A stretch of DNA of 64,000 nt from Asticcacaulis sp. AC460 (GCF_000495795.1 NZ_AWGD01000025.1:124001-188000); one strand, 5' to 3'. Positions 40,229-48,521 are shown, counted from the first letter of the stretch. Notes: generated by a model not told the origin, from the sequence alone. Numbers and translations: made by a program.

Positions 40229-42547
40229 TTAGCCCGTTACCCTGACCGTGTCCGGCCGCAACGACCGCACTTCAAACACATCCAACCCGGTACCCCGCGT
40301 GGTAAACCTGACGCGAACCGTCTCCTTGCCGGCCGTCATCGCCGCTGGCACAGCATAATCCACCACCCGGAACTGCGCCTCTGACGGATAATCCAGCTTC
40401 TCATTGGCCAGTAAAACCCCATCGACCGTGATATCGAAATTGCGCCGGATATCCTGCCCCCAATAGGTCACCTGCAACACCGTCTGCGCCTCGACGCCCA
40501 GGTCGAACTCGAAATACTTGCCGGTGGTCCACATCATCCACCGTCCCGATCGGCCCAGCCGCGACGATGGCTCGGAAACATCGGTGACAAAGCCATGATC
40601 CCGCTCGGGCTGCATCTCCCCCAGCCGCATGATGTCGATGGTCCGCCAGTTCAGCGCCAGGCGATTGGCTTCGGCGTCCTCATAGGCGGCCTTCTCGACC
40701 TGCCATTGGTCTTCGGTAAAGAGCGGGAAATAGACGGCCGTGCGGCGATGATACTGGTTGAAGAACGGCACCAACTGCACCGTCTCAGGCTGCGCATTCA
40801 ACGTCAAACTCCCGCGATCGACCGCGCCCAAAGCGCTGGCGGCCACCACCACCGGCGCCTGGGGGACGTCCCCTTGCGCCGGGCCCATATCACCGGCCAT
40901 GACCATCGGGCCCTTGATAAAGGCCGCCAGGCGCGGATTGTCCGGCATGGTTTCAACTTTAAGCGCGTGGGGCAGGGTGAGCACGACTGTGTCGCCTGGC
41001 TTCCATGTACGCCGCACCCGAACATAACCGTTCTTCACCAGCAACGGCGTCGCCTTGCCATTGACCGCCAACTGCGGACCATCGGCCCACTTCGGCACCC
41101 GGATGGCCAGGGTAAAGTCGGCCTTGCCCTTTGGCGTCACGGTAAAGGTCGCCGCTTCGCCCTTCAGGATGTCACCGCTCAACGCGATCTTCGTCGCCTT
41201 GTCGGCCCAGGCCAGCTCCGACGGAATGAACAGGTTGGCGTAAACCGTCTCGCCGGACCGCCACCAGATCGAGTCGCCGTGCTTGGCATGGCTTTCCATC
41301 CCCGATCCGACGCAGCACCAGAAGCTGTTCTCCGGCGTCGAATAAAGCCGCTGTGTCCCCGACGCCAAAGGCACGAAATAGACGAAATTCCCGGTCTGCG
41401 GATCCTGGTGCGCCAGGATGTGGTTGAGGTGGGCGCGCTCATAATAGTCGAACCATGACGCGTCGGGCTGCCACTGATACAGGTGTCGCGTCAGCTTCAA
41501 CATGTTGTAGGTGTTGCAGCTTTCGCAGGTCTTGTCGTCCAGCCGGCCGCTGAGTTTATCCGGCGCGCCGAAGTGCTCGCCGGCCGAATTGCCGCCGATG
41601 ACATAGGAATGGTGATGCACCACCCGGTCCCAGAAGAAGGACGCCGTGTCGCCGTAACTCTTATCGCCGGTCACCTCATAAAGCCGCGCCAAACCGATCA
41701 GTTTCGGAATCTGGGTATTGGCGTGCTTGCCTTCCAACTCGTCGCGACGCTGCGACAGCGGCGTCAGCACCGCCTTGTGATAGATACGCCGGCTCATGTC
41801 GAGATAGCGTTTGTCGCCGGTGCGAACATAGGTCTCGGCGAAGGCCTCGTTCAGCCCGCCATGCTCGGCGGCCAGGACCTTCTGCATCTCTTCGTCCGAC
41901 AAACCGTCCAGCACGCCGATCAAATAGTCGGACATTCCGACGGCAACCTTCAGCGCCTGGCCGTTGCCGCCATAGCGATGCGCATCCAGCAATCCGGCAT
42001 GGACCTTGTGCCAGGTGTAAAGCGGCACCCAGCCGCCATTGAGATCAAATCCCTGCGACGTAAGGACATGCCGGCGCAGTTCTTCATAGATAATCTTGCC
42101 GTCGACGACCTTGCCGTCGCGCTCGACCGTGGTGCCGCCGACATAGCCGTCGCCCTGAGCGGCCTGGATGACGGCCATCTCGTTGACGGTATAGTCGAGC
42201 TTCGCCTTGAACGCCGGATCGCGGGTCTGGGCATAGGCCAGGCCCAGCGCCGTCAGGTAATGCCCCAGCGAATGGCCGGCAATGCCCATATTCTCCCAGC
42301 CGCCGTAGATTTCGCCTTTCGGTTCCAGTCCGGCGGACTTGCGGAAATTGTGCAACAGCCGGTCGGGCGCCAGCGACAGGAGATAGCGACCATTGGCGTC
42401 GACGGCATCGCGCCACACCGATGGCATCAGGGTCACGGCTTCAAGCGGGAAGGGGGCGACCTTGACCGGGTCTGTGGCGGCATGAGCGACGGCCGGTAAA
42501 CCCGCCATAGCTGCGCTGGTCAGCATAAGACCGCGACGCGTGAACAT
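40229..42547 (-). CDS. GH127 beta-L-arabinofuranosidase (DUF1680 family), secreted
   Basis: 772 residues from ATG 42547 (GCAGGGAGA upstream), starting with a Tat-like signal (MFTRRGLMLTSAAMAGLPAVAHA). Core family landmarks: GWENMGIAGHSLGHYLTALGLAYAQT, GGLNEAFAETYVRTGDKRYL, the Cys-bearing SCNTYNMLKLTRHLYQW and FWCCVGSGMESHAKHGDSIWW. In characterised GH127 enzymes such Cys together with a Glu coordinate zinc and supply the nucleophilic thiolate. A beta-sandwich C-terminus follows and ends with a carbohydrate-binding-like region. First gene of the arabinofuranosidase pair. No operator like those of the other two loci is visible upstream. Confidence 0.94.
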   Translation of the reverse strand: MFTRRGLMLTSAAMAGLPAVAHAATDPVKVAPFPLEAVTLMPSVWRDAVDANGRYLLSLAPDRLLHNFRKSAGLEPKGEIYGGWENMGIAGHSLGHYLTALGLAYAQTRDPAFKAKLDYTVNEMAVIQAAQGDGYVGGTTVERDGKVVDGKIIYEELRRHVLTSQGFDLNGGWVPLYTWHKVHAGLLDAHRYGGNGQALKVAVGMSDYLIGVLDGLSDEEMQKVLAAEHGGLNEAFAETYVRTGDKRYLDMSRRIYHKAVLTPLSQRRDELEGKHANTQIPKLIGLARLYEVTGDKSYGDTASFFWDRVVHHHSYVIGGNSAGEHFGAPDKLSGRLDDKTCESCNTYNMLKLTRHLYQWQPDASWFDYYERAHLNHILAHQDPQTGNFVYFVPLASGTQRLYSTPENSFWCCVGSGMESHAKHGDSIWWRSGETVYANLFIPSELAWADKATKIALSGDILKGEAATFTVTPKGKADFTLAIRVPKWADGPQLAVNGKATPLLVKNGYVRVRRTWKPGDTVVLTLPHALKVETMPDNPRLAAFIKGPMVMAGDMGPAQGDVPQAPVVVAASALGAVDRGSLTLNAQPETVQLVPFFNQYHRRTAVYFPLFTEDQWQVEKAAYEDAEANRLALNWRTIDIMRLGEMQPERDHGFVTDVSEPSSRLGRSGRWMMWTTGKYFEFDLGVEAQTVLQVTYWGQDIRRNFDITVDGVLLANEKLDYPSEAQFRVVDYAVPAAMTAGKETVRVRFTTRGTGLDVFEVRSLRPDTVRVTG

Positions 42548-42864
42548 AGACCATCTCCCTGCTTTTTGTCTGACAATAGGTAAGCGGCTGCGCGGCGTCA
42601 ATGGGGGAGGTGTGGCGCAATGGAAGAACAACTGACTCTTAAATCAGCGTCTCCATGATTCGAAACTGCGACGATCGCAATTTTAATTACATAAAAACAA
42701 TAAGTTGCGATTTCCTTCCTTGGTATGCCAGGATGTGCTGACTTGTTGTGGAGCAGGCTTCGCACGGTACGGACGGCCATGGCGACCGTTCTTGGATCGT
42801 GGTAGAGCTTGCTTAACCATTAAGCGAATATTTACATGATCTGGCTTGGTACGGGAGGTACGCT
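42548..42864. other. 317-bp region with tRNA relic, left edge of accessory island
   Basis: Contains the GH127 leader, a decayed tRNA-Lys-like sequence (42604-42673) and an AT-richer promoter region before the DUF4365 gene (GGGAGG ribosome site at 42853-42858). Base composition shifts to lower GC from here to about 44560. Confidence 0.5.
42604..42673 (+). pseudogene. Degenerate tRNA-Lys(CTT)-like sequence
   Basis: The order of blocks follows the intact tRNA-Lys at 54695-54770: GGTGTGGCGCAATGGAAGAAC (D-arm-like), ACTGACTCTTAAATCAGCG (anticodon arm with CTT but one extra A) and GATTCGAAAC (T loop). The T stem and acceptor stem no longer pair and there is no CCA. It reads as a tRNA relic or a tRNA-derived attachment-site remnant beside the island. 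Confidence 0.45.
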
Positions 42865-43383
42865 ATGGAGGAGGTAGTAGGGGACGCCCATGTCTCGCAC
42901 CGGCAGGAGGCATTTGCAGGAGCCTATATCCGCGCGGTATGCGCAACGATCGGTTACAGCATAAGCAAGCCCGAGACGGACCATGACAAGGTCGATTTTA
43001 TTATCTCTTCGCGAGAGAAAGGCAGCGTTCTTAATAAGCCAAAAATTGACTTGCAGTCTAAATGCAGGATGAGCGGCATTGCGACCGAAGACCCTATCGC
43101 CTATTCCATAGATATAGAAACTTACAACAACCTACGAGATTCCAGAGTATCCAATCCCAGATTGTTAATCCTTACGCTTGTGCCAAATTCAACGTCTGGC
43201 TGGATGAGTCAATCTGAAGAGCAATTAGTTCTCAAGCATTGTTCATATTGGATTTCTCTGAAGGGGCAGCCTGAGACGAAAAATTCTACTGGCATCACTG
43301 TTTACTTCCCTAGGGCAAATTTATTCACACCGATTTCCCTAAAGGAAATGATGATAAAGACCGGGAATGGGGAGGATTTGTGA
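42865..43383 (+). CDS. DUF4365 domain protein (predicted nuclease-like)
   Basis: 172 residues. DUF4365 pattern throughout: GAYIRAVCATIGYSISKPETDHDKVDFIIS, then KIDLQSKC (the D-x-Q-x-K core expected for a PD-(D/E)XK-like fold), YSIDIETYNNLRD, RLLILTLVP, the family hallmark WMSQSEEQLVLKHCSYWISLKGQPET, and a final PRANLFTPISLKEMM. The domain is often seen in defence or mobile contexts and no function is established. GC content and codon use are clearly lower than in flanking genes, indicating transfer. The stop overlaps the next ATG by one base (TGATG, with GGAGG before it), so the two genes are a coupled pair. Confidence 0.85.
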   Translation: MEEVVGDAHVSHRQEAFAGAYIRAVCATIGYSISKPETDHDKVDFIISSREKGSVLNKPKIDLQSKCRMSGIATEDPIAYSIDIETYNNLRDSRVSNPRLLILTLVPNSTSGWMSQSEEQLVLKHCSYWISLKGQPETKNSTGITVYFPRANLFTPISLKEMMIKTGNGEDL

Positions 43384-44555
43384 TGCGTGCGACCGTCACC
43401 GACGCAAATGCAATTGCCGCTCTGAAGCCTCAGAATATCATCGGCTACTTGAAAGCCAAGGGTTGGACCAAGTACAGCGAGAAGCGAGGGGCATTTAGTG
43501 TTTGGATTAATGACCGGTTCCCCGATGCAGAAGTCGTCGTACCCAGCAAGCGCGAAGCCAGTGATTTTGTGACTAGGCTAGGTAGTATTCTCCCTGAGCT
43601 TGAAAGTGCGGAGCAGCGCTCGCAGGTCGATATTTTACGCGATCTGCTTAATTCCGGATTCGACATCATGCGTTTAGCCGCGAGGTCCCCATTCACCACC
43701 GACGGCTCAATTCGCATTGGTGATGGCGTGCATCTTTTTGAGCACGCCCGGGAAATGCTGTTGGCCGGAGCGTGCGCGGCGGTCAAGCCAAGAGCGGTCT
43801 TTCACTCCCGCAAACCACAACCAGCTCTGGAGTACATGGACCAAGCCCGACTTGGTCAGACCGAGCACGGAAGCTACGTTCTAACAATCTTGTCACCGGT
43901 TGCGCCGCTCTTGCACGCTTATAGCGACGAAGAGTTGTTTCCCGAAGAACCGTTTGCGCGCCGGGTAGTCAAAACTCTCACGAAAGCAATCGCCCTTACA
44001 GTTGACGCTGCTGACGCAGCCATTGTGGACACAGACTTTAGTCCATTTCAAAACGCCGTCCAAGGCGGGGTCAGCGCCAACCTTTGCGAAGCCCTTGCTG
44101 GATTTTTTAAGATATCTGATCCCACTGAGATGAGCTTTTCTGTGGGATGGGCGCTAAATCGCCCGATGCCAGAACAAGAAGCGCCGGGCAAAATCACAAT
44201 CACGAACGATATTATTCCTATGATTGAGGAGGCAGCAAAGACGTTCCGCCAGAAGGACACTCTTGAAGCCTACCCGGTGACCGGTCCCGTAGTCAAATTG
44301 GAACGGCCTGAGAATTCCGAGTCCGGGGTGGTTACGATTTGGGCGAATGTCGAAGGTGTTGTCAGAAAATTGAATCTTACTTTGAATGAAGCTGAGTATA
44401 AATTGGCCACGGAGGCTCATAAGAACTACAGTCCAATTAAAGTTGTTGGTGACGTCAAAAAGCAAGGCCGCTCTTACGTAATCGCCAATCCTATAAATTT
44501 TGACGTTATTAAAGATAGCGATGATGCTGACGCTGTCGAAGCAACTATAAATTGA
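43383..44555 (+). CDS. Unrecognised 390-aa partner of DUF4365 gene
   Basis: 390 residues from the ATG overlapping the DUF4365 stop (a GTG one codon earlier is also in frame). No signal peptide or membrane segment. The N-terminal part (NIIGYLKAKGWTKYSEKRGAFSVWIND) and the block HLFEHAREMLLAGACAAVKPRAVFHSRKPQPALEYMDQARLGQTEHGSYVLTILSPV look like conserved cores. They recall a family I have seen annotated only as hypothetical. The C-terminal 100 residues (VVTIWANVEGVVRKLNLTLNEAEYKLATEAHKNYSPIKVVGDVKKQGRSYVI) look beta-rich, OB- or PilZ-like in rhythm. No catalytic motif is identified. Lower GC than surroundings. Coupling to a predicted nuclease suggests a two-component defence or mobile-element function, as inference. 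Confidence 0.75.
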   Translation: MRATVTDANAIAALKPQNIIGYLKAKGWTKYSEKRGAFSVWINDRFPDAEVVVPSKREASDFVTRLGSILPELESAEQRSQVDILRDLLNSGFDIMRLAARSPFTTDGSIRIGDGVHLFEHAREMLLAGACAAVKPRAVFHSRKPQPALEYMDQARLGQTEHGSYVLTILSPVAPLLHAYSDEELFPEEPFARRVVKTLTKAIALTVDAADAAIVDTDFSPFQNAVQGGVSANLCEALAGFFKISDPTEMSFSVGWALNRPMPEQEAPGKITITNDIIPMIEEAAKTFRQKDTLEAYPVTGPVVKLERPENSESGVVTIWANVEGVVRKLNLTLNEAEYKLATEAHKNYSPIKVVGDVKKQGRSYVIANPINFDVIKDSDDADAVEATIN

Positions 44556-44964
44556 AATATTATCTGCGCGAATACTGACTTCGCGGCTGTAGCCAGCCCT
44601 GATGGCCCTTTGGGCGGCGAAAGCAAAACATGCCTGCCAGGGGTACGGTTTCGGACAGGGGATGTACGGGGGGGAGGCCATCCACCAACGGTCTGGAGCG
44701 CTTGCTAGGCCTTCGCTCGTCGCGCGCCAAGACGAAAGCCGCGAAGTGCAAAACATACTTCTGCAATGCCGCGTCAAGAACGGTTGGGGAATATTGCTTC
44801 TGTACCGGTATTCTTGGTTTCGTAGGGCATCGCGGCGGTAGTGGCGATATGTCGATTTTTTCCGATTTTTTCGACACGTTCGTCGGTGATGTCGATAGCG
44901 TCGACATTAGAGGTTCGCGCTCCGAACGGGCCGATGATAGACCTCGTCAGAATTTTGTACGGTG
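44556..44964. other. 409-bp region without supported gene
   Basis: Higher GC than the island genes but lower than the core. Short open frames on both strands lack ribosome sites and recognisable sequence. No tRNA or repeat matching 42604 was found. It probably marks the right edge of the accessory island. Confidence 0.4.
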
Positions 44965-45687
44965 CTATTGATCTGGCGCGGCATCTCCCTTCGAAAAAGT
45001 AAGCTGCCCGGTCGCGCCCGGCACCGCTTTCCGGTCCTGGTCAGAAACTATACCGGCAAAGGTGGCGCTGCCGGGCATGGCATGGCCGGTCGTGTCGTCC
45101 GTATGGATGGCCTGACTTTGGAAGGCGAGGAACAGGGCCGTCCACTGATTGGCCGTGCGGTCGTGCAGGAGCAGGGCGCCATCCTGCCAGACACCGTTGT
45201 GGGCCGCAAAGGCGCCGATACTGCCCTGGTTCATATGGACATTGTGCACGCCGTCCGAGAAGAGCTCGCCGAAGACATAGGTGTCGACGGCCTCGCCCCG
45301 TTTGACAGCCTGATGCAGGTGCTGTTCCAAGCGGTCGAGGAGATCGTCTTCCAGGGCCGGTGTGTCGTGGGGCAGGGCGGTGACAGCGGTGACATCGAAC
45401 ATTTTGCCGCGGATAAAGTCCAGTGCGCCGCTGCCGGCGCGGCAATCCAGGCGGGTAAGCCCAGTCGTCAATTGCGGGTAATGTGCCAGTTGCGGGTGCA
45501 TATAGTCGGAAACAGCCAGATAGACGACTTCGGATGGGCCTTCCGACGATTTGACATTGACGGCTGCGCGAAAGATGCGGCCTTGGGCGTCGAGAGACAT
45601 ATGCAGATGCGGACTTCGCCGTGGGGCGCGCTCGGCGTTGTAGCCGATGATCCGCCCCTTCAGGACGCCATAGTTTTTAAACCCCAT
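44965..45687 (-). CDS. DUF2278 (YukJ-like) protein
   Basis: 240 residues. The family order is clear: N-terminal NYGVLKGRIIGYNAE, SPHLHMSLDAQGRIFRAAVNVKSSEGPSEVVYLAVSDYMHPQL, the central LDFIRGKMFD, and the distal VFGELFSDGVHNVHMNQGS with WQDGALLLHD and FLAFQSQAIHTDDTTGHA. The HxHMNQGS and DDxxGHA motifs are typical of YukJ-type proteins, which have unknown function and an extracytoplasmic or stress context in some bacteria. No signal peptide. Upstream, the divergent ParD-like gene starts about 115 bases away. Not obviously part of the island since its GC matches the core genome. Confidence 0.82.
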   Translation of the reverse strand: MGFKNYGVLKGRIIGYNAERAPRRSPHLHMSLDAQGRIFRAAVNVKSSEGPSEVVYLAVSDYMHPQLAHYPQLTTGLTRLDCRAGSGALDFIRGKMFDVTAVTALPHDTPALEDDLLDRLEQHLHQAVKRGEAVDTYVFGELFSDGVHNVHMNQGSIGAFAAHNGVWQDGALLLHDRTANQWTALFLAFQSQAIHTDDTTGHAMPGSATFAGIVSDQDRKAVPGATGQLTFSKGDAAPDQ

Positions 45688-45803
45688 GATCCAATTTTCC
45701 GCCCGTTGTTACGACAGCTATACCCAATTGGCAGATGATTGGGTACTCCCGGCTGCCGGCATACTATGTCATGGTGTCGGCGCGTAAGGACTGGAGGCGA
45801 AAC

Positions 45804-45998
45804 ATGCCGGTACGGAACTTTGGGCCCACCGAGGGTCTTGATGCCGAAGACGCGGCGAAGCTGGACGCGCTTCGTGCCGCCGTTCAAAAGGGCATCGATT
45901 CTATAGAGCGCGGCGAATACACCGAATTTAAGGATGCTGCTTCCCTGAGGGCGCATTTAGCCGCGATCGCGGACAAGGTCCTTAAAGGCGAAGCGTAA
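45804..45998 (+). CDS. Small protein resembling the C-terminal half of ParD antitoxins
   Basis: 64 residues from ATG 45804, preceded by CTGGAGGCG. The segment DAAKLDALRAAVQKGIDSIERGEYTEFKDAASLRAHLAAI matches the toxin-neutralising helix of ParD-type antitoxins (ALRAALQEGLDSGE... pattern). The N-terminal ribbon-helix-helix that binds DNA is missing; only NFGPTEGLDAED precedes. No parE-like toxin gene follows. It may be an orphan anti-toxin fragment or a free-standing antidote to a toxin elsewhere. An 11-bp hairpin at its stop separates it from the convergent LacI gene. Confidence 0.65.
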   Translation: MPVRNFGPTEGLDAEDAAKLDALRAAVQKGIDSIERGEYTEFKDAASLRAHLAAIADKVLKGEA

Positions 45999-46031
45999 TC
46001 GTGCGGCACTAAGCCTATTGGCCGCACGATT
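45997..46031. terminator. Hairpin between convergent ParD-like and LacI genes
   Basis: AATCGTGCGGC (45997-46007) pairs perfectly with GCCGCACGATT (46021-46031). The 13-base loop contains the LacI stop. Lacks a T run, so termination strength is uncertain. Confidence 0.45.
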
Positions 46032-47046
46032 CCCGCAGTACCAACTGCGTCGGGATACGCACCGACTCCGCGGGTTCGCCTTCGATCAGGGCGCAGACGC
46101 TGTCGACCAGGCGGCGGGCGGCGGCTTCGGTATCCTGGCGCACCGTCGACAATCGCGGCCAGGCGATGTTGCATACCCACAGGTCGTCGAAGCCGATCAC
46201 CGACACATCCTCCGGAATCCGGTAGCCCCGCGACATCAGTTCCCGCATGGCGCCCAGTCCCAGTATGTCGGTCGAGGCGAAGATCGCGTCGAACTGCGTT
46301 CCGGCCTCCAGCAGGCGGCGGACCGCTTCGGCGCCGTCGTCGATCTTGAGCTGGCTATCGATGATGAGCGTCGGATCGAGCGCGATGCCGGCGGCGTCCA
46401 GGGCGTTGCGGTAGCCGTCGAAGCGTTCCAGGAATTCCCAGTGGTCGGTGTCGGTCTTGCCGATATAGGCGATGCGGCGTCGGCCGGATGCAAGCAGGTG
46501 GTTGACCGCGTCACAGGCGCCCGAGCGGTTGTCGGAGGCGACGCAGATCTTGCCGTTCTCGACCTTGTCCAGGCCCCACACCACCCAGTTATCGTCCTTC
46601 TGGTTATGGCTGCGGAAGTTTTCGGCATAGGTGTCGAAGTTCTTCGAGCCCAGGAAGATGATGCCCTCGGCCGGGCGGCTGAGGCAGTAGCCGGCGCCCC
46701 AGTCGTTGCTTTCGCGCTGGAGGGAGATCATCACCTCATAGCCGCGGTCGGCGGCGTAACGGACGATCGAGCCGACGATGGGCAGGAAGAACGGATTGAT
46801 GTCGCTGTGCTGTTCCTCCATGTCCTCGAGGATCAGCAGGGCCAGGGTGCGTACGCGCGATGAGCGCAGGAAGCGGGCATTGTTGTCGATCTTGTATTTA
46901 AGGACTTCGGCGGCTTTCAGCACGCGGTCGCGGGTGCTGTCCTTGACCAGGGACGACTTGTTGAGAACGCGCGATACGGTGGCCTGCGACACGCCGGCGG
47001 TGGCGGCGACGTCGATACAGGTCGGCTGACGCTTCATATAGCTCAT
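46015..47046 (-). CDS. LacI-family regulator (minus-strand member of divergent pair)
   Basis: 343 residues, GGAGGAG before the ATG. LacI helix-turn-helix (TCIDVAATAGVSQATVSRVLNKSSLVKDSTRDRVLKAAEVLKYKIDNNARFL) and an effector domain with VIGFDDLWVCNIAWPRLSTVRQDTEAAARRLVDSV. It is divergent from another LacI gene at 47510. Operator-like palindromes AGAATACGTATTCA (47147) and TGAATACGTTATCA (47427) lie in the shared intergenic region, and further copies precede the TonB receptor and the minus-strand halogenase. It is one of two candidates for the repressor of that regulon. The inducer is possibly a mannan-derived sugar, judged only from the GH26 gene nearby. Confidence 0.95.
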   Translation of the reverse strand: MSYMKRQPTCIDVAATAGVSQATVSRVLNKSSLVKDSTRDRVLKAAEVLKYKIDNNARFLRSSRVRTLALLILEDMEEQHSDINPFFLPIVGSIVRYAADRGYEVMISLQRESNDWGAGYCLSRPAEGIIFLGSKNFDTYAENFRSHNQKDDNWVVWGLDKVENGKICVASDNRSGACDAVNHLLASGRRRIAYIGKTDTDHWEFLERFDGYRNALDAAGIALDPTLIIDSQLKIDDGAEAVRRLLEAGTQFDAIFASTDILGLGAMRELMSRGYRIPEDVSVIGFDDLWVCNIAWPRLSTVRQDTEAAARRLVDSVCALIEGEPAESVRIPTQLVLRESCGQ

Positions 47047-47146
47047 GGGTTACGCTCCTCCGGCCGGAACGCCTGATTTCGGGACGGCGTTCTCACTTTT
47101 GTCGTTTCTCTGCAAAGCCTAAGCCGAATTTGCAAAAATGCGCAGA

Positions 47147-47160
47147 AGAATACGTATTCA
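47147..47160. promoter_or_regulatory. LacI operator before minus-strand LacI gene
   Basis: AGAATACGTATTCA contains the perfect palindrome GAATACGTATTC, 101 bases upstream of the LacI start at 47046. Identical 14 bases occur at 48547-48560 before the TonB receptor. Confidence 0.75.
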
Positions 47161-47217
47161 CGGGGCTCGCCCTACGTCGATGTCGTTCTAACGCCGCGGA
47201 GCGGCCTTCCCGACGTA

Positions 47218-47377
47218 AAGGGGTTGAAACACGAATGGCCACGAATGGACACGAATAAGAAAGGCAATGATGCCTTGCTGCCAGAGTGAACGCGGCATCA
47301 GAAACATTGCCGTCGTGTCGGCTCAGCCATTCCTCCTTATTCGTGTCCATTCGTGGCCATTCGTGTTTCAACCCCTT
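47218..47377. repeat. 160-bp inverted-repeat element without ORF
   Basis: 42-bp perfect inverted repeats (47218-47259 and 47336-47377), each with three CACGAA motifs exactly 10 bases apart (47230, 47240, 47250). The 76-bp core is itself partly palindromic (GGCAATGATGCC against GGCATC...CATTGCC). The CACGAA array resembles the frame of the GxxExxY gene at 32540-32984, but no gene is inside. Confidence 0.85.
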
Positions 47378-47426
47378 GCTGTCGATTGCCGCTGCGCGGC
47401 GGATTCAGGTCGTCCCTGCAAAAAAA

Positions 47427-47440
47427 TGAATACGTTATCA
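47427..47440. promoter_or_regulatory. LacI operator before plus-strand LacI gene
   Basis: TGAATACGTTATCA, imperfect palindrome of the same family, 70 bases upstream of the preferred start at 47510. Confidence 0.6.
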
Positions 47441-47509
47441 TTTTGATTTTTCGGGTTTTATCCCGATTACGCCTGCGCGATAGTTTCCAAAATGAAACTG
47501 CAGGGAAAC

Positions 47510-48412
47510 ATGTCCTTCGATCGCGTCAGTCACCCAGTCAACGGTACACCGGTCGCGAAGATGCGCCTGGCCGACCTGGCGCGGCTGGCCGGCGTGTCGG
47601 TGGCCACCGTGTCGCGCTCCCTGCAGGACTCCCCGTTGATCAACCGCACCACCAAGTCGCGCGTGCGCCAGCTGGCCGCCGACAACGGCTTCTTTCTGCC
47701 CCAAGCCGGTCCGGCAGCCGTCAAAAGAGTCACCGTCGCCGTCATGATGCCCGTACGCGAGGAAGCACTCCATGCCGCGCTGCTGCCGGGTCTGGTGACG
47801 GCCATGCGCGAACTGCGCTGCAATCTGCTCTTCGTGCCGCTGGGCCAAGGTGCTTTCGATGACCTGCCGCGTGTACTCGATGCTACCGGCGCCGATGCCT
47901 TCCTGTTCTTCGACGAACGTGAAGCCCGTTCCGCCCTGGCGGCGCTGAAGACGCATCGCTTTGTCGTCTGGGGCGGCGGCGAAGGGCCTTACCGCCGCGT
48001 GGCGCCCGACAATTTCGCTGCCGGACAGGCCGCCGTGCGCCATCTGGCCGAAGCCGGTTGCCGCCGCATCGCCTATCTCGGGGAAACCGAAGGCGCCGAT
48101 ACGACCCAAAGATTCATGGGCTATCTCACCGGTCTCAACGAAGCCGGTCTGGCCGTCGATCCGTCGCTGATCCTGTCCTCGCTGGACGATGCGCCGCAAG
48201 GATTCGACGGGCTGTTCATCGCCAGCGAGTCCCTGGCGCGGACGGTCCCGGATATGCAAACCGTCACGGTGGGCGAGGGCGCCGAGCGCGCCGCCCGTCT
48301 CAGCCTGGATGTTCATGCAGCCGGACGGCGGGTCCTGTCGGCCCTGTTGAACCGCAAGGATGCGGTCCAGGCCGGTTTCGAAAAGATTGCCTATCAGCTG
48401 ACGCCTTACTGA
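47510..48412 (+). CDS. LacI-family regulator (plus-strand member of divergent pair)
   Basis: 300 residues from ATG 47510, chosen because CAGGGA lies 4-5 bases before it; an ATG 18 bases earlier is also in frame. HTH: MRLADLARLAGVSVATVSRSLQDSPLINRTTKSRVRQLAADNGFFL. The effector domain is shorter than usual (about 220 residues, with RFVVWGGGEGPYRRVAPDNFAAG and HLAEAGCRRIAYLGETEGAD), consistent with compact LacI members. It lies upstream of the TonB receptor on the same strand with 453 bases between. Both LacI proteins could bind the AGAATACGTATTCA-type sites; which one does cannot be told. Confidence 0.93.
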   Translation: MSFDRVSHPVNGTPVAKMRLADLARLAGVSVATVSRSLQDSPLINRTTKSRVRQLAADNGFFLPQAGPAAVKRVTVAVMMPVREEALHAALLPGLVTAMRELRCNLLFVPLGQGAFDDLPRVLDATGADAFLFFDEREARSALAALKTHRFVVWGGGEGPYRRVAPDNFAAGQAAVRHLAEAGCRRIAYLGETEGADTTQRFMGYLTGLNEAGLAVDPSLILSSLDDAPQGFDGLFIASESLARTVPDMQTVTVGEGAERAARLSLDVHAAGRRVLSALLNRKDAVQAGFEKIAYQLTPY

Positions 48413-48485
48413 TTTTCCAAAGTTATCGCGTGAACACCATGAGTAATGCCGAACGCCAACAGGGCGTAATTTTCCGCGCCTGAAA

Positions 48486-48521
48486 TTGCAATAACTTGCA
48501 ATATAAATGCAAGTATTGCAA
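48486..48521. promoter_or_regulatory. AT-rich palindrome in receptor promoter region
   Basis: TTGCAATAACTTGCA (48486-48500) and TGCAAGTATTGCAA (48508-48521) are inverted copies differing by one inserted base, separated by 7 bases. They sit just upstream of TATAAT at 48526. Could be a binding site or the 3' hairpin of the LacI transcript. Confidence 0.4.

Larger units (their letters stand above)
47047..47509. other. Divergent LacI intergenic region (463 bp)
   Basis: Holds two operator-like palindromes (47147-47160 and 47427-47440) and a 160-bp long inverted-repeat element (47218-47377) inserted between them. AT-rich promoter sequence is next to each operator. No other gene is seen. Confidence 0.7.

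Noticed and set aside
42818-42828. TTAACCATTAA as a CtrA site before the DUF4365 gene
   Set aside because: The TTAA halves are 3 bases apart rather than 7, so it does not fit the consensus.
44602-44971. Short frames on both strands right of the island
   Set aside because: No ribosome sites, no recognisable sequence, and mutually overlapping; left as unassigned DNA.
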